Below the pieces are notes generated by a model that was given only the letters and a program-made list of their open reading frames with translations, was not told the origin of the DNA and ran no database searches. Position numbers and translations under genes: made by a program. Positions 43,749 to 53,217 of a DNA stretch of 64,000 nucleotides are shown one piece after another (within the stretch, counting starts at the first letter, position 1; every line of letters begins with the position of its first letter). Source of the stretch: Pseudomonas knackmussii B13 (GTDB taxonomy: Bacteria; Pseudomonadota; Gammaproteobacteria; Pseudomonadales; Pseudomonadaceae); assembly GCF_000689415.1 (NCBI RefSeq), contig NZ_HG322950.1, forward strand, positions 4,161,501 through 4,225,500, written 5' to 3'.

Positions 43749-45260
43749 ATGGATAACAAGAAAAGCCACGCAATCACGGAAATCGAAACGTTCGGGGTCG
43801 AGCAGATCCCGGACAACGAGCGCAACGCCACGCCCACCGACCTGTTCCGCATGATCTTCGGTGGCTCGAACACCTTCGCCACCGCGGTACTGGGCAGCTT
43901 CCCGGTGCTCTTCGGGCTGTCGTTCCAGGCTGGCGCCTGGTCGATCATCCTCGGTGTGCTGATCGGTGGCCTGATCCTCGCCCCGATGGGTCTGTTCGGT
44001 CCGCTCAACGGCACCAACAACGCGGTTTCCTCGGGCGCGCACTTCGGCGTGCACGGCCGTATCGTCGGTTCCTTCCTCTCGCTGCTGACCGCCATCGCGT
44101 TCTTCTCGCTGTCGGTATGGAGCTCCGGTGACGCCCTGATCGGCGGCGCCAAGCGCCTGTTCGACCTGCCGGAAACCGACCTGACCCTGGGCCTGGCCTA
44201 CGGCCTGTTCGCCGTGCTGGTGCTGGTGGTGTGCATCTATGGCTTCCGCTTCATGCTGCTGGTCAACAAGATCGCCGTATGGGCCGCGAGCCTGCTGTTC
44301 CTGCTCGGCGTGTTCGCCTTCGCCGGCCCCTTCGACGCCAATTACGCCGGCACCGTTCAGCACGGCCAGGCGGGCTTCTGGGCCGCCTTCATCGGCGCCA
44401 CCCTGCTGGCCATGAGCAACCCGGTGTCCTTCGGTGCCTTCCTCGGCGACTGGGCCCGCTACATCCCGCGTGAAACGCCGAAGGGCCGCATCATGGCGGC
44501 GGTGATCTTCTCGCAGATCGCCACCCTGATCCCGTTCTTCTTCGGCCTGGTGACCGCCACCATCGTCGCTGTGAAAGCGCCTGACTACATCGCGCAGAAC
44601 AACTACGTCGGCGGCCTGCTGGCCATCGCCCCGAGCTGGTACTTCCTGCCCGTGTGCCTGATCGCCACCATCGGCGGCATGTCCACCGGCACCACCTCGC
44701 TGTACGGCACCGGCCTGGACATGTCGAGCGTCTTCCCGCGTCTGCTGAACCGCGTCCAGGCGACCCTGTTCATCGGCCTGCTGTCGATCGCCTTCATCTT
44801 CATCGGTCGCTTCGCCGCCAACCTGGTGCAGAGCGTGTCCACCTTCGCCGTGCTGATCATCACCTGCACCAGCCCCTGGATGGTGATCATGATCCTCGGC
44901 CTGGTCACCCGCCGCGGCTTCTACCACGCCGACGACCTGCAAGTGTTCACCCGTGGCCAGGAAGGCGGTGCCTACTGGTTCCACAATGGCTGGAACTGGC
45001 GCGGCATGGGCGCCTGGATCCCCAGCGCGCTGGCCGGCCTGTGCTTCGTCAACCTGCCGGGTCAATTCGTCGGCCCCCTGGGCAACCTGGCCGGCGGCAT
45101 CGACATCAGCCTGCCGGTGACCCTGGGCCTCGCCGCCCTGCTCTACCTGACCCTGCTGCGCACCTTCCCGGAATCGGCGGGTGTGTACGGCCCGCAAGGC
45201 CCGCGCTGGGTCGGCAGCCATGATCGTCCGGTGCGCGGCATCAGCGAACCGGCTGCCTGA
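43749..45260 (+). CDS. NCS1-family cytosine/purine-type permease
   Basis: 503-aa inner-membrane permease of the nucleobase:cation symporter-1 family with about 12 helices (ELFRMIFGG-like N-terminal start DLFRMIFGGSNTFATAVLG, FGPLNGTNNAVSSGAHFGVHG, SFGAFLGDWARYIPR, LYGTGLDMSSVFPRL). The start at 43749 follows GGGAGGAAGTC; a longer frame reads into the preceding gene. NCS1 members import nucleobases, hydantoins, or in some cases guanidino/amine compounds. Here, between gbuA and a decarboxylase, the probable cargo is a guanidino acid or its precursor (inference from context). Confidence 0.88.
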   Translation: MDNKKSHAITEIETFGVEQIPDNERNATPTDLFRMIFGGSNTFATAVLGSFPVLFGLSFQAGAWSIILGVLIGGLILAPMGLFGPLNGTNNAVSSGAHFGVHGRIVGSFLSLLTAIAFFSLSVWSSGDALIGGAKRLFDLPETDLTLGLAYGLFAVLVLVVCIYGFRFMLLVNKIAVWAASLLFLLGVFAFAGPFDANYAGTVQHGQAGFWAAFIGATLLAMSNPVSFGAFLGDWARYIPRETPKGRIMAAVIFSQIATLIPFFFGLVTATIVAVKAPDYIAQNNYVGGLLAIAPSWYFLPVCLIATIGGMSTGTTSLYGTGLDMSSVFPRLLNRVQATLFIGLLSIAFIFIGRFAANLVQSVSTFAVLIITCTSPWMVIMILGLVTRRGFYHADDLQVFTRGQEGGAYWFHNGWNWRGMGAWIPSALAGLCFVNLPGQFVGPLGNLAGGIDISLPVTLGLAALLYLTLLRTFPESAGVYGPQGPRWVGSHDRPVRGISEPAA

Positions 45261-45313
45261 GTGCCACCGCTTCACTGCCTGAAGCGAATCCCCCCGAGTT
45301 ACCCGCAAGACCC

Positions 45314-45367
45314 CATCGGACCGGCCACCGCCGGTCCGATGATCTACCGTCCGCCAACAGCGGACGG
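45314..45367 (+). ncRNA. Two tandem intercistronic hairpins without T tract
   Basis: First stem CATCGGACCGG / CCGGTCCGATG (45314-45324 with 45331-45341), perfect 11 bp. Second stem CCGTCCGC / GCGGACGG (45347-45354 with 45360-45367), perfect 8 bp. Neither is followed by U residues. They sit between two genes of the same cluster and may stabilise or process the message or modulate read-through. Confidence 0.5.
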
Positions 45368-45400
45368 CAACAATGACAATCCGTGTGTAAGGAGCCGAAG

Positions 45401-46792
45401 ATGGGCTTGGATATTCTCGTTGTACTGATCTATGCCGCGTGCATGATCGCCCTGGGCTGGTACGGCATGCGCCGCGCCAAGACCCGTGACGACTACCTGG
45501 TGGCAGGTCGCAACCTCGGCCCCGGCTTCTATCTGGGAACCATGGCCGCCACCGTGCTCGGCGGCGCGTCCACCATCGGCACCGTGCGCCTGGGCTACGT
45601 CCATGGCATTTCCGGCTTCTGGCTGTGCGCCGCGCTCGGCCTGGGCATCGTCGGCATCAGCCTGTTCCTCGCCAAACCGCTGCTGAAACTGAAGATCTAC
45701 ACCGTCACCCAGGTACTCGAACGCCGCTACAACCCCACCGCTCGTACCGCCAGCGCGGCCATCATGCTGGTCTATGCGCTGATGATCGGCGCGACCTCCA
45801 CCATCGCCATCGGCACCGTCATGCAAGTGCTGTTCGGCCTGCCGTTCTGGGTCTCGATCCTGATCGGCGGCGGCGTCGTGGTGCTCTACTCCACCATCGG
45901 CGGCATGTGGTCGCTGACCCTGACCGACATCGTGCAGTTCCTGATCATGACCGTCGGCCTGGTGTTCGTCCTGCTGCCCTCCTCGCTGACCGAAGCCGGT
46001 GGCTGGGATGCGCTGGTGGCCAAGCTGCCGGCCAGCTACTTCTCGCTGACCCAGATCGGCTGGGACACGATCATCACCTACTTCATGATCTACTTCTTCG
46101 GCATCTTCATCGGCCAGGACATCTGGCAGCGCGTGTTCACCGCGCGCAGCGAGAAGATCGCCCGCGTCGCCGGCTCCGCCGCCGGCATCTACTGCGTCCT
46201 CTACGGCCTGGCCTGCGCCGCCATCGGCATGGCCGCCAAGGTGCTGCTGCCCGACCTGGACAACGTCAACAACGCCTTCGCGGCCATCGTCCAGCACAGC
46301 CTGCCGGCCGGCGTCCGCGGCCTGGTCGTGGCTGCTGCCCTGGCTGCCCTGATGTCGACCGCCAGCGCCGGCCTGCTGGCCGCCTCCACCACCCTGGTGC
46401 AGGACCTTCTGCCGCGCCTGCGCAAGGGCCGTGGTGAAAGCGCCAACGGCGACGTCCACGAGAACCGCATCGCTACGCTGGTCCTCGGCATCGTCGTCCT
46501 GGGCATCGCCCTGGTCGTCAGCGACGTCATCAGCGCCCTGACCCTGGCCTACAACCTGCTGGTCGGCGGCATGCTGGTTCCGTTGCTGGGCGCTGTCTAC
46601 TGGAAGCGCGCCACTACCGCCGCCGCCATCAGCAGCATGGCCCTGGGCAGCATCACCTCGCTGGTGTTCATGGTGATCGATGGCCTCGACGCCAATACTC
46701 CGATCTACTACAGCCTGGCCATCGGCCTGGTGAGCTTCGTCGTCGTCAGCCTGCTGTCGCCGCGCCCGGCGGTATCCGCCAGCGCCGCCTGA
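45401..46792 (+). CDS. Sodium:solute symporter (SSS family)
   Basis: 463-aa inner-membrane symporter with 13 helices. SSS features: DDYLVAGRNLGPGFYLGTMA, TIGTVRLGYVHGISGFW, IYTVTQVLERRYNP, and LMSTASAGLLAASTTLVQDL, where the Ser/Thr residues form the Na2 site. It resembles PanF/PutP-type carriers. The start at 45401 has AAGGAG 10 bases upstream; an in-frame ATG at 45383 lacks one. It is the second permease of the gbu cluster, so the strain may import two different guanidino/keto substrates (inference). Its leader has AACAATGACAAT, a possible Hfq/Crc-type A-rich site. Confidence 0.88.
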   Translation: MGLDILVVLIYAACMIALGWYGMRRAKTRDDYLVAGRNLGPGFYLGTMAATVLGGASTIGTVRLGYVHGISGFWLCAALGLGIVGISLFLAKPLLKLKIYTVTQVLERRYNPTARTASAAIMLVYALMIGATSTIAIGTVMQVLFGLPFWVSILIGGGVVVLYSTIGGMWSLTLTDIVQFLIMTVGLVFVLLPSSLTEAGGWDALVAKLPASYFSLTQIGWDTIITYFMIYFFGIFIGQDIWQRVFTARSEKIARVAGSAAGIYCVLYGLACAAIGMAAKVLLPDLDNVNNAFAAIVQHSLPAGVRGLVVAAALAALMSTASAGLLAASTTLVQDLLPRLRKGRGESANGDVHENRIATLVLGIVVLGIALVVSDVISALTLAYNLLVGGMLVPLLGAVYWKRATTAAAISSMALGSITSLVFMVIDGLDANTPIYYSLAIGLVSFVVVSLLSPRPAVSASAA

Positions 46793-46805
46793 TTTCGACC
46801 AGGCG

Positions 46806-46848
46806 TTAAAAAAGGGGCGCGGCGACTGAGTCACCGCGCCCCGTTTTC
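46806..46848 (+). terminator. Terminator-like hairpin after the SSS gene
   Basis: Stem GGGGCGCGGCGAC / GTCACCGCGCCCC (46814-46826 with 46830-46842, one non-Watson-Crick pair), preceded by A6 and followed by GTTTTC. It could end or attenuate transcription before the decarboxylase gene. Confidence 0.75.
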
Positions 46849-46881
46849 ATTCACGACCTCACTCATTACAAGGAAGCACCC

Positions 46882-48483
46882 ATGACCACTTGCGGCGAAT
46901 TCCTCGTCAAGCAGCTCGAAGCCTGGGGCGTCGACACCGTCTTCGGCATCCCCGGCGTGCATACCGTCGAGCTGTACCGCGGCCTGCCGGGCAGCAGCAT
47001 CCGTCACATCACCCCGCGCCACGAGCAAGGCGCCGGCTTCATGGCCGACGGCTACGCGCGCGTCACCGGCAAGCCGGGCGTGTGCTTCATCATCACCGGC
47101 CCGGGCATGACCAACATCCTCACCGCCATGGGCCAGGCCTACGCCGACTCCATCCCCATGCTGGTGATCAGCAGCGTCAACGAGCGCTCGCGCCTGGCCC
47201 ACAGCAATGGCTACCTGCACGAGCTGCCGAACCAGCGCGCCATGACCGCCGGCGTCACCGCCTTCAGCCACACCCTGATGAGCGTCGAGGAACTGCCGGC
47301 CGTGCTGGCCCGCGCCTTCGCCGTGTTCGACAGCGAGCGCCCGCGCCCGGTGCACATCGAGCTGCCGCTGGACATCATCACCGCCCCGGCCGACCACATG
47401 CAGGTGCTGCCGCGCGTGCAACTGGCCCGCCCGGCGCCGGCGCGCTCGCCGCTGCACGAAGCCGCGGCCAAGCTGGCCAAGGCGCAGAAACCCCTGCTGC
47501 TGCTCGGCGGCGGCTGCGTAGAAGCCCAGGCCGAAGCCCGTGCCCTGGCCACCGCGCTGGACGCCCCGACCGCACTGACCATCAACGCCAAGGGCCTGCT
47601 GCAGCCGAGCCACCCGCTGCTGATCGGCAGCAACCAGTCGCTGATCCCGGTGCGTGAGCTGGCGCTGGAAGCCGACGTGGTCCTGGCCATCGGCACCGAG
47701 CTGGGCGAGACCGACTACGACGTGGTGTTCGACGGCAACTTCAAGATCGGCGGCGAGCTGATCCGCATCGACATCGACCCGCAGCAGCTGATGCGCAACT
47801 TCGCGCCGAGCATCGCCATCCAGGCCGACGCCCGCACCGCCATGCGCGCCCTGCTGGAGCTGCTGCCGGCCCGCGAATCCGACACCCAGAGCCCCGGCGC
47901 GCAGCGCGCGGCCAAGGTGCGCGCTCAACTGGCCGAGGACTTCGGCGGCTGGGCGCACTACCGCACCCTGTTCGACAAGATCCTCGAAGTGCTGCCCGAA
48001 GCCCGCTTCGTCGGCGACTCGACCCAGACCGTGTACAGCGGCAACCACCTGGTCGAGCTGGACGGCGGCCGGCGCTGGTTCAACGCCTCCACCGGCTACG
48101 GCACCCTCGGCTACGGCCTGCCGGCGGCCATCGGCGCCAAGCTCGGCGACCCGAGCCGCCCGGTCATCAGCCTGATGGGCGATGGTGGCCTGCAGTTCAC
48201 CCTGACCGAACTGGCCAGCGCCGTGGAAGCCAAGGTGGGCATCGTCGTACTGCTGTGGAACAACTACGGCTACGGCGAGATCAAGCGCTACATGGAACGC
48301 CGCGACATCACCCCGCTGGGCGTGGACATCTACACCCCGGACTTCCTGGCCATCGCCAAGGGCTTCGGCTGCGCCGCCGAGCGCGCCCGCGACCACGACC
48401 ACCTGCAGGAGCTGCTGCGCAACGCGCCGAGCGACCGCCCGCTGATCGTGGAAGTGATGGAAGCGGCGCCGTTCGCGCCCTGA
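46882..48483 (+). CDS. ThDP-dependent decarboxylase (5-guanidino-2-oxopentanoate decarboxylase type)
   Basis: 533-aa enzyme of the ThDP-dependent acetolactate synthase/decarboxylase family with three domains. The catalytic Glu is residue 48 in TPRHEQGAGFMADGYAR; the ThDP/Mg motif is MGDGGLQF followed by WNNYGYGEI (about 432-460). It resembles proteins called 2-ketoarginine decarboxylase, which make 4-guanidinobutyraldehyde, the precursor of the gbuA substrate. This would join the arginine transaminase route to GbuA. Pyruvate or benzoylformate substrates cannot be excluded. A hairpin separates it from the SSS gene, so it may have its own promoter as well. Confidence 0.85.
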   Translation: MTTCGEFLVKQLEAWGVDTVFGIPGVHTVELYRGLPGSSIRHITPRHEQGAGFMADGYARVTGKPGVCFIITGPGMTNILTAMGQAYADSIPMLVISSVNERSRLAHSNGYLHELPNQRAMTAGVTAFSHTLMSVEELPAVLARAFAVFDSERPRPVHIELPLDIITAPADHMQVLPRVQLARPAPARSPLHEAAAKLAKAQKPLLLLGGGCVEAQAEARALATALDAPTALTINAKGLLQPSHPLLIGSNQSLIPVRELALEADVVLAIGTELGETDYDVVFDGNFKIGGELIRIDIDPQQLMRNFAPSIAIQADARTAMRALLELLPARESDTQSPGAQRAAKVRAQLAEDFGGWAHYRTLFDKILEVLPEARFVGDSTQTVYSGNHLVELDGGRRWFNASTGYGTLGYGLPAAIGAKLGDPSRPVISLMGDGGLQFTLTELASAVEAKVGIVVLLWNNYGYGEIKRYMERRDITPLGVDIYTPDFLAIAKGFGCAAERARDHDHLQELLRNAPSDRPLIVEVMEAAPFAP

Positions 48484-48498
48484 CACGCACCGCCCCCT

Positions 48499-48577
48499 GT
48501 AGGAGCGAGCTCGCTCGCGAACCATCCCAGCCGCGCAATTGCCGGGAAACACGTTCGCGAGCAAGCTCGCTCCTACG
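48499..48577. repeat. REP pair between the decarboxylase and MBL genes
   Basis: TGTAGGAGCGAGCTCGCTCGCG at the left and the inverted CGCGAGCAAGCTCGCTCCTA at the right. It lies inside a probable operon and may affect message stability. Confidence 0.88.
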
Positions 48578-48604
48578 AAAAGCTCCCGGAACAAGGCGCC
48601 AATC

Positions 48605-49330
48605 ATGAAAACCGTCACCCGCGACCGCTGGTTCGAAGTCCGCCACTGCTACGACGGCGTCAGCCTGATCCACGAGCCCTACGTACGGCCCTTCTACCGC
48701 TGCAACATGTGGCACATCCAGGGCCGCGACCGCGACGTGCTGGTGGACAGCGGCTCCGGCCTGGTCAGCCTGCGCGAACAATTGCCCTGGCTGACCGATC
48801 GTCCGCTGCTGGCGGTCGCCAGCCACACCCATTTCGACCACATCGCCGGCCACCACGAGTTCGACGAACGCCTGTGCCACCCGGCCGAGGCCGACATCCT
48901 CGCCAGCCCCGACGGCGAGCGCACCCTGGCAACCGCCTTCGTTGGCGACGACATGTTCGAGGCGCACCCGGACTGCCCGCTGTGCTACGCCGAGTACCAG
49001 GTGAAGGCCGCCCCGGCGACCCGCACCATCGACGAAGGCGACGTACTCGACCTCGGCGACCGCGCGCTGGAGGTGCTGCACACCCCCGGCCACTCGCCCG
49101 GCGGTATCAGCCTCTGGGAAGCGCGCACGCAGACGCTGTTCTCCGGCGACATCATCTATGACGGTCCGCTGATCGAAGACGCCTATCACTCGAACCTCGA
49201 CGATTACGCGAGGAGCCTGGAACGCCTGCGCCAGCTGCCGGTGCGCACCGTGCACGGCGGGCACTTCGCCAGTTTCTCCGGCGAGCGCCTGCGGCAGATG
49301 ATCGACGAGTGGCTGGTGGCCCACGGCTGA
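48605..49330 (+). CDS. MBL-fold metallo-hydrolase
   Basis: 241-aa metallo-beta-lactamase-fold enzyme. The metal motif HxHxDH is in SHTHFDHIAGHH, further ligands are in HTPGHSPGGI, FSGDIIYDGP and VHGGHFASF. Members include glyoxalase II-like thioesterases, lactonases and sulphur dioxygenases; the substrate here is not evident. It is the last plus-strand gene of the gbu cluster and corresponds to PA1415 by position, so a lactam or ester of the guanidino pathway is a reasonable guess. The start at 48605 follows GGCGCCAATC, a weak site; an earlier in-frame start would read through the REP. Confidence 0.85.
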   Translation: MKTVTRDRWFEVRHCYDGVSLIHEPYVRPFYRCNMWHIQGRDRDVLVDSGSGLVSLREQLPWLTDRPLLAVASHTHFDHIAGHHEFDERLCHPAEADILASPDGERTLATAFVGDDMFEAHPDCPLCYAEYQVKAAPATRTIDEGDVLDLGDRALEVLHTPGHSPGGISLWEARTQTLFSGDIIYDGPLIEDAYHSNLDDYARSLERLRQLPVRTVHGGHFASFSGERLRQMIDEWLVAHG

Positions 49331-49345
49331 ACGCCGGGCCCGAAA

Positions 49346-49376
49346 TGCAATCTGCCCGCATCAGCGGGCAGAGTCG
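49346..49376 (-). terminator. Hairpin at the 3' end of the small Anr-linked transcript
   Basis: Perfect 9-bp stem TCTGCCCGC / GCGGGCAGA (49351-49359 with 49364-49372), loop ATCA, then on the minus strand TTGCATTT. The U-rich tail on that strand makes it the likely end of the 41-codon gene or small RNA. Confidence 0.65.
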
Positions 49377-49398
49377 GTGGGGTGGGAAGGTGCAGCGT

Positions 49399-49524
49399 TC
49401 AGCGCTTTTCGCGGTAGCGTGCTTGCTCGTCGCTGCGGATCGGGATGGGCTGCAGGCGCGGAGGCTCGATGAGGCCAAGCATCACTCCCAGTTTCCATGC
49501 CAGGGTTTCCAGCCAGAGTTTCAT
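49399..49524 (-). CDS. 41-aa small protein in the PA1414 (SicX) position
   Basis: A 41-codon gene: MKLWLETLAWKLGVMLGLIE, then PPRLQPIPIRSDEQARYREK and a final R. AGGAGG sits seven bases before the ATG. The N-terminal 20 residues are an amphipathic/hydrophobic helix and the tail is basic. In P. aeruginosa the gene between PA1413 and PA1415 is PA1414, and that region also gives the Anr-dependent small RNA SicX (from memory). Here a near-perfect Anr box, a -10-like TAGTCT and a 10-bp leader hairpin occur in the expected order. It could act as an RNA, a peptide or both. Confidence 0.75.
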   Translation of the reverse strand: MKLWLETLAWKLGVMLGLIEPPRLQPIPIRSDEQARYREKR

Positions 49525-49552
49525 GAAGTGCCTCCTGTGCGGTGGAGAAGTC

Positions 49553-49578
49553 GGGCGACCCGATGTTCCGGGTCGCCC
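49553..49578 (-). ncRNA. Leader hairpin of the Anr-linked transcript
   Basis: Perfect 10-bp stem GGGCGACCCG / CGGGTCGCCC with a six-base loop ATGTTC (plus-strand notation), in the about 110-nt leader, ending 30 bp before the small gene start. It is likely a structural element of the RNA, as in a regulatory small RNA. Confidence 0.6.
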
Positions 49579-49665
49579 TCAGAGTAGAGTAGCTCGGCGT
49601 CCCACTCTCCGCCCTCGCTACCTTCTCCTTGATTGCAAGACTACGCGCCTGCCTGGGCCCGGCGT

Positions 49666-49679
49666 CTGATCTGGATCAA
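49666..49679 (-). promoter_or_regulatory. Anr/FNR-type box
   Basis: Minus-strand TTGAT-CCAG-ATCAG matches the Anr consensus TTGAT-N4-ATCAA at nine of ten defined positions. A TAGTCT -10-like element (minus strand, 49638-49643) puts a transcription start near 49631, about 41 bp from the box centre, the class II position. The box lies immediately after the DMT transporter stop. Confidence 0.75.
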
Positions 49680-49681
49680 GT

Positions 49682-50623
49682 TCAAGCGCGCCGCTCATCG
49701 CCACGCAACAGCCGGCGCACCCACGCCTCGCTGCTCACCAGGGTGATACCGAGCAGCACCAGCGCCGCGCCTCCGACGAAGTTCCACGCCAGCGGCTCGT
49801 GCAGCAACAGCACGCCAAAGGCGATGCCGAACACCGGGGTCATGAAGGAGAACACCGCCAGGTTCGACGCCAGGTAGCGGCGCAGCAGCCAGAACCAGCT
49901 GAAGTAGCTGGCGAAGGACACCACCACGCCCTGGAACAGCACGCTGCCCACGCTCATGGCGGTCAGCCGCACGTTGCCGAACTCGCCCAACCACAGCGCC
50001 AGCAACGGCAGCAAGAGCGCGGCGGTGAACAGCTGGTAGAACAGCGTCAGGCTGGCCGGCGCTTCCGACAGGCGGGTGCCGCGCACCACCACGGTGGTCG
50101 CGCCCCAGGAGGCGCCGGCGAGCACGCCGAAGGCATCGCCCAGCAGCATGCGGCCGTCCATGTGCTGCAGATCGAAGCCACCGCCAAAGCACAGCGCGAT
50201 ACCGCCGAAGCACACCGCGATCCCCAGCCACTGCAACGGCCGCAGGCGTTCGCTGGGCAGCAGGAAATGCAGCCCGAGGGCGGAGAAGATCGGCGCCGTA
50301 TAGATGAACACCGCCATGTGCGAAGCCGTGGTGTACACCAGCCCCTGGGCGATGAAGAAGAACTCCGCGCAGAACAGCACGCCGGCCAGCGCCCCGCCCG
50401 GCAGGGTGCCCTGGCGCAGCCCTTCCCAGCCGCCGCGCCAGCACATCAGCGCGCCGACCAGCAGCGCGGCGATCACGTTGCGCCCGAAGGCCTGCATGAT
50501 CGGTGCGATGTCGCCGGCGGCCAGCTTGACCATCACCTGCTGGATGCCCCAGATCAGGCACAGCACCAGCATCATCTGCAAGGCGAAGGCGTCGGCGCCC
50601 TTGCGTGGCGGCGTCGGTGTCAT
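49682..50623 (-). CDS. DMT-superfamily transporter (EamA family)
   Basis: 313-aa inner-membrane transporter with ten helices in two EamA domains (QMMLVLCLIWGIQQVMVKLA, then ASWGATTVVVRGTRLSE in the second). It resembles metabolite exporters such as YdcZ/RhaT-like drug/metabolite transporters; cargo is unknown. The start at 50623 gives MTPTPPRKGADAFALQ. Downstream, the Anr box of the 41-codon gene begins 2 bp after the stop, so its own transcripts run into that gene unless ended. Confidence 0.86.
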   Translation of the reverse strand: MTPTPPRKGADAFALQMMLVLCLIWGIQQVMVKLAAGDIAPIMQAFGRNVIAALLVGALMCWRGGWEGLRQGTLPGGALAGVLFCAEFFFIAQGLVYTTASHMAVFIYTAPIFSALGLHFLLPSERLRPLQWLGIAVCFGGIALCFGGGFDLQHMDGRMLLGDAFGVLAGASWGATTVVVRGTRLSEAPASLTLFYQLFTAALLLPLLALWLGEFGNVRLTAMSVGSVLFQGVVVSFASYFSWFWLLRRYLASNLAVFSFMTPVFGIAFGVLLLHEPLAWNFVGGAALVLLGITLVSSEAWVRRLLRGDERRA

Positions 50624-50712
50624 GCGCGCCCCCGCATTCCGGGCGAGCGGGAGAGGCAAGGGTGCATCGGCAGTTTCATGGCAGGGCTCGGCAGTCGAAA
50701 AAGGCGGAGGCC

Positions 50713-50748
50713 AAAAATGCAAGCGGCGGCCCCCGAAGGGTGCCGCCG
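50713..50748 (-). terminator. Terminator of the aphA-polyamine-binding operon
   Basis: Stem CGGCGGC / GCCGCCG (50724-50730 with 50742-50748) extended by further GC pairs, followed on the minus strand by GCTTGCATTTTTGG (T5 at 50713-50717). It lies 70 bp after the binding-protein stop. Confidence 0.75.
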
Positions 50749-50814
50749 ATTATCCCAGCTGGGTGCAGCCCGGTGCCAACGGAAATCCGACGCCGCCGGC
50801 TACCGGAGCGTCAT

Positions 50815-51927
50815 TCACTGGCCGGTCTTGACCTTGCTCCAGGTGCGGGTGCGGATGCGTTCCAGCTTGGGCGGCAGCATCTCCACCGAATACAGCTTGG
50901 CCTGCACCTCGGCCGGCGGGTAGACGTTGGGGTTGTTGCGCAGGTCCGCCGAGATCAGCTTGTCCGCCGCCTGGTTGGGGTTGGCGTAGGACACGTAGTC
51001 GGAGATCGGCGCCACCACTTCCGGGCGCAGCAGGTAGTTGAGGTAGGCATGCGCCTGCTCGACGTTCTGCGCGTCCTTGGGAATGGCCAGCACGTCGAAC
51101 CAGGCCGCGGTGCCTTCCTTGGGAATGCGGTATTCGATCTTGATCCCGTTCTTCGCTTCCTTGGCGCGGCTGGCCGCCTGCATGGCGCCGCCGGACCAGG
51201 CGATGGCCACGCAGACATCGCCGTTGGCGAGGTCGGTGACGAACTTCGAGGAGCTGAAGTAGGTGACGTACGGGCGCAGGCTGGTGAGCAGCTGCTCGGC
51301 CTTGACGTAGTCGTCCGGGTTCTTGCTGTTCGGCGACAGGCCGAGGTAGCCGAGCACTTCCGGGATCACTTCGGTCGGCGAGTCGAGGAAGGCCACGCCG
51401 CACTGCTTGAGCTTGGAGAGGTTTTCCGGCTTGAACACCAGGTCCCAGGAGTCCACCGGCGCGTTCTCGCCGAGGATCGCCTTCACCTTGTCGACGTTGT
51501 AGGCGATGCCGTTGGTGCCCCACATGTACGGCATGGCGTACTGGTTGCCCGGGTCCTTCGCCTCCAGCACCTTGAGCAGCGCCGGGTTGAGGTTCTTCCA
51601 GTTCGGCAGCTTGCTCTTGTCGAGCTTCTGGAACACGCCCGCCTTGAGGTAATTCGGCAGGAAGCTGTCGCTGGGCACCACCAGGTCATAGCCCGAATGC
51701 CCGGAGAGCAGCTTGGCCTCGAGGACCTCGTTGCTGTCGTAGACGTCGTACTTGGGCGTGATACCGGTGTCCTTCTGGAAGCCCTTGAGGGTGTCGGGGC
51801 CGATGTAGTCGAACCAGTTGTAGATGCGCACCACCGGTTCGGCGCAGGCGATGCCCGCAGCCGTCAGCAGTGCGGCGCCGAGCAGGCCGCTGAGGATCGT
51901 CTTGTTCTTCTTGTTGTGCTTAAGCAT
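50815..51927 (-). CDS. Periplasmic polyamine-binding protein of an ABC transporter (PotF/SpuD-like)
   Basis: 370-aa substrate-binding protein. The signal peptide MLKHNKKNKTILSGLLGAAL (ending near ACA|EP) precedes the mature start VVRIYNWFDYIGPDTLKGF, the PotD/PotF hallmark. Further marks are YDLVVPSDSFLPNYL and AIAWSGGAMQAA, residues that line the polyamine site. No permease or ATPase genes follow, so it works as an orphan binding protein with a distant system. It is 26 bp after aphA in the same operon, which suggests that acetylpolyamines or polyamines are its ligand. Confidence 0.9.
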   Translation of the reverse strand: MLKHNKKNKTILSGLLGAALLTAAGIACAEPVVRIYNWFDYIGPDTLKGFQKDTGITPKYDVYDSNEVLEAKLLSGHSGYDLVVPSDSFLPNYLKAGVFQKLDKSKLPNWKNLNPALLKVLEAKDPGNQYAMPYMWGTNGIAYNVDKVKAILGENAPVDSWDLVFKPENLSKLKQCGVAFLDSPTEVIPEVLGYLGLSPNSKNPDDYVKAEQLLTSLRPYVTYFSSSKFVTDLANGDVCVAIAWSGGAMQAASRAKEAKNGIKIEYRIPKEGTAAWFDVLAIPKDAQNVEQAHAYLNYLLRPEVVAPISDYVSYANPNQAADKLISADLRNNPNVYPPAEVQAKLYSVEMLPPKLERIRTRTWSKVKTGQ

Positions 51928-51953
51928 GACTCGCTCCTGGAAACGGCGCGCCC

Positions 51954-52994
<1,041 letters not shown>

Positions 52995-53217
52995 GGTGAG
53001 AACCTCTCGGCTTTGTTGTTCTAGGTGGCAGGGATTCTGCCCATTCGCAGGCCTGGTGCTGAACAGCGGCAGCGGCCAAAAGGGGATTGAAATGGCCAAT
53101 ATTTATGACCCTTTACCCCAGCCCCCTCCCCCTCGCCTTCGGCTCGCTATGCTCATGGGAATCACTGCCGCCGTGGCCCGTCGAATGCCACGAGCCACGC
53201 GAAATAAGGAAGGGACC

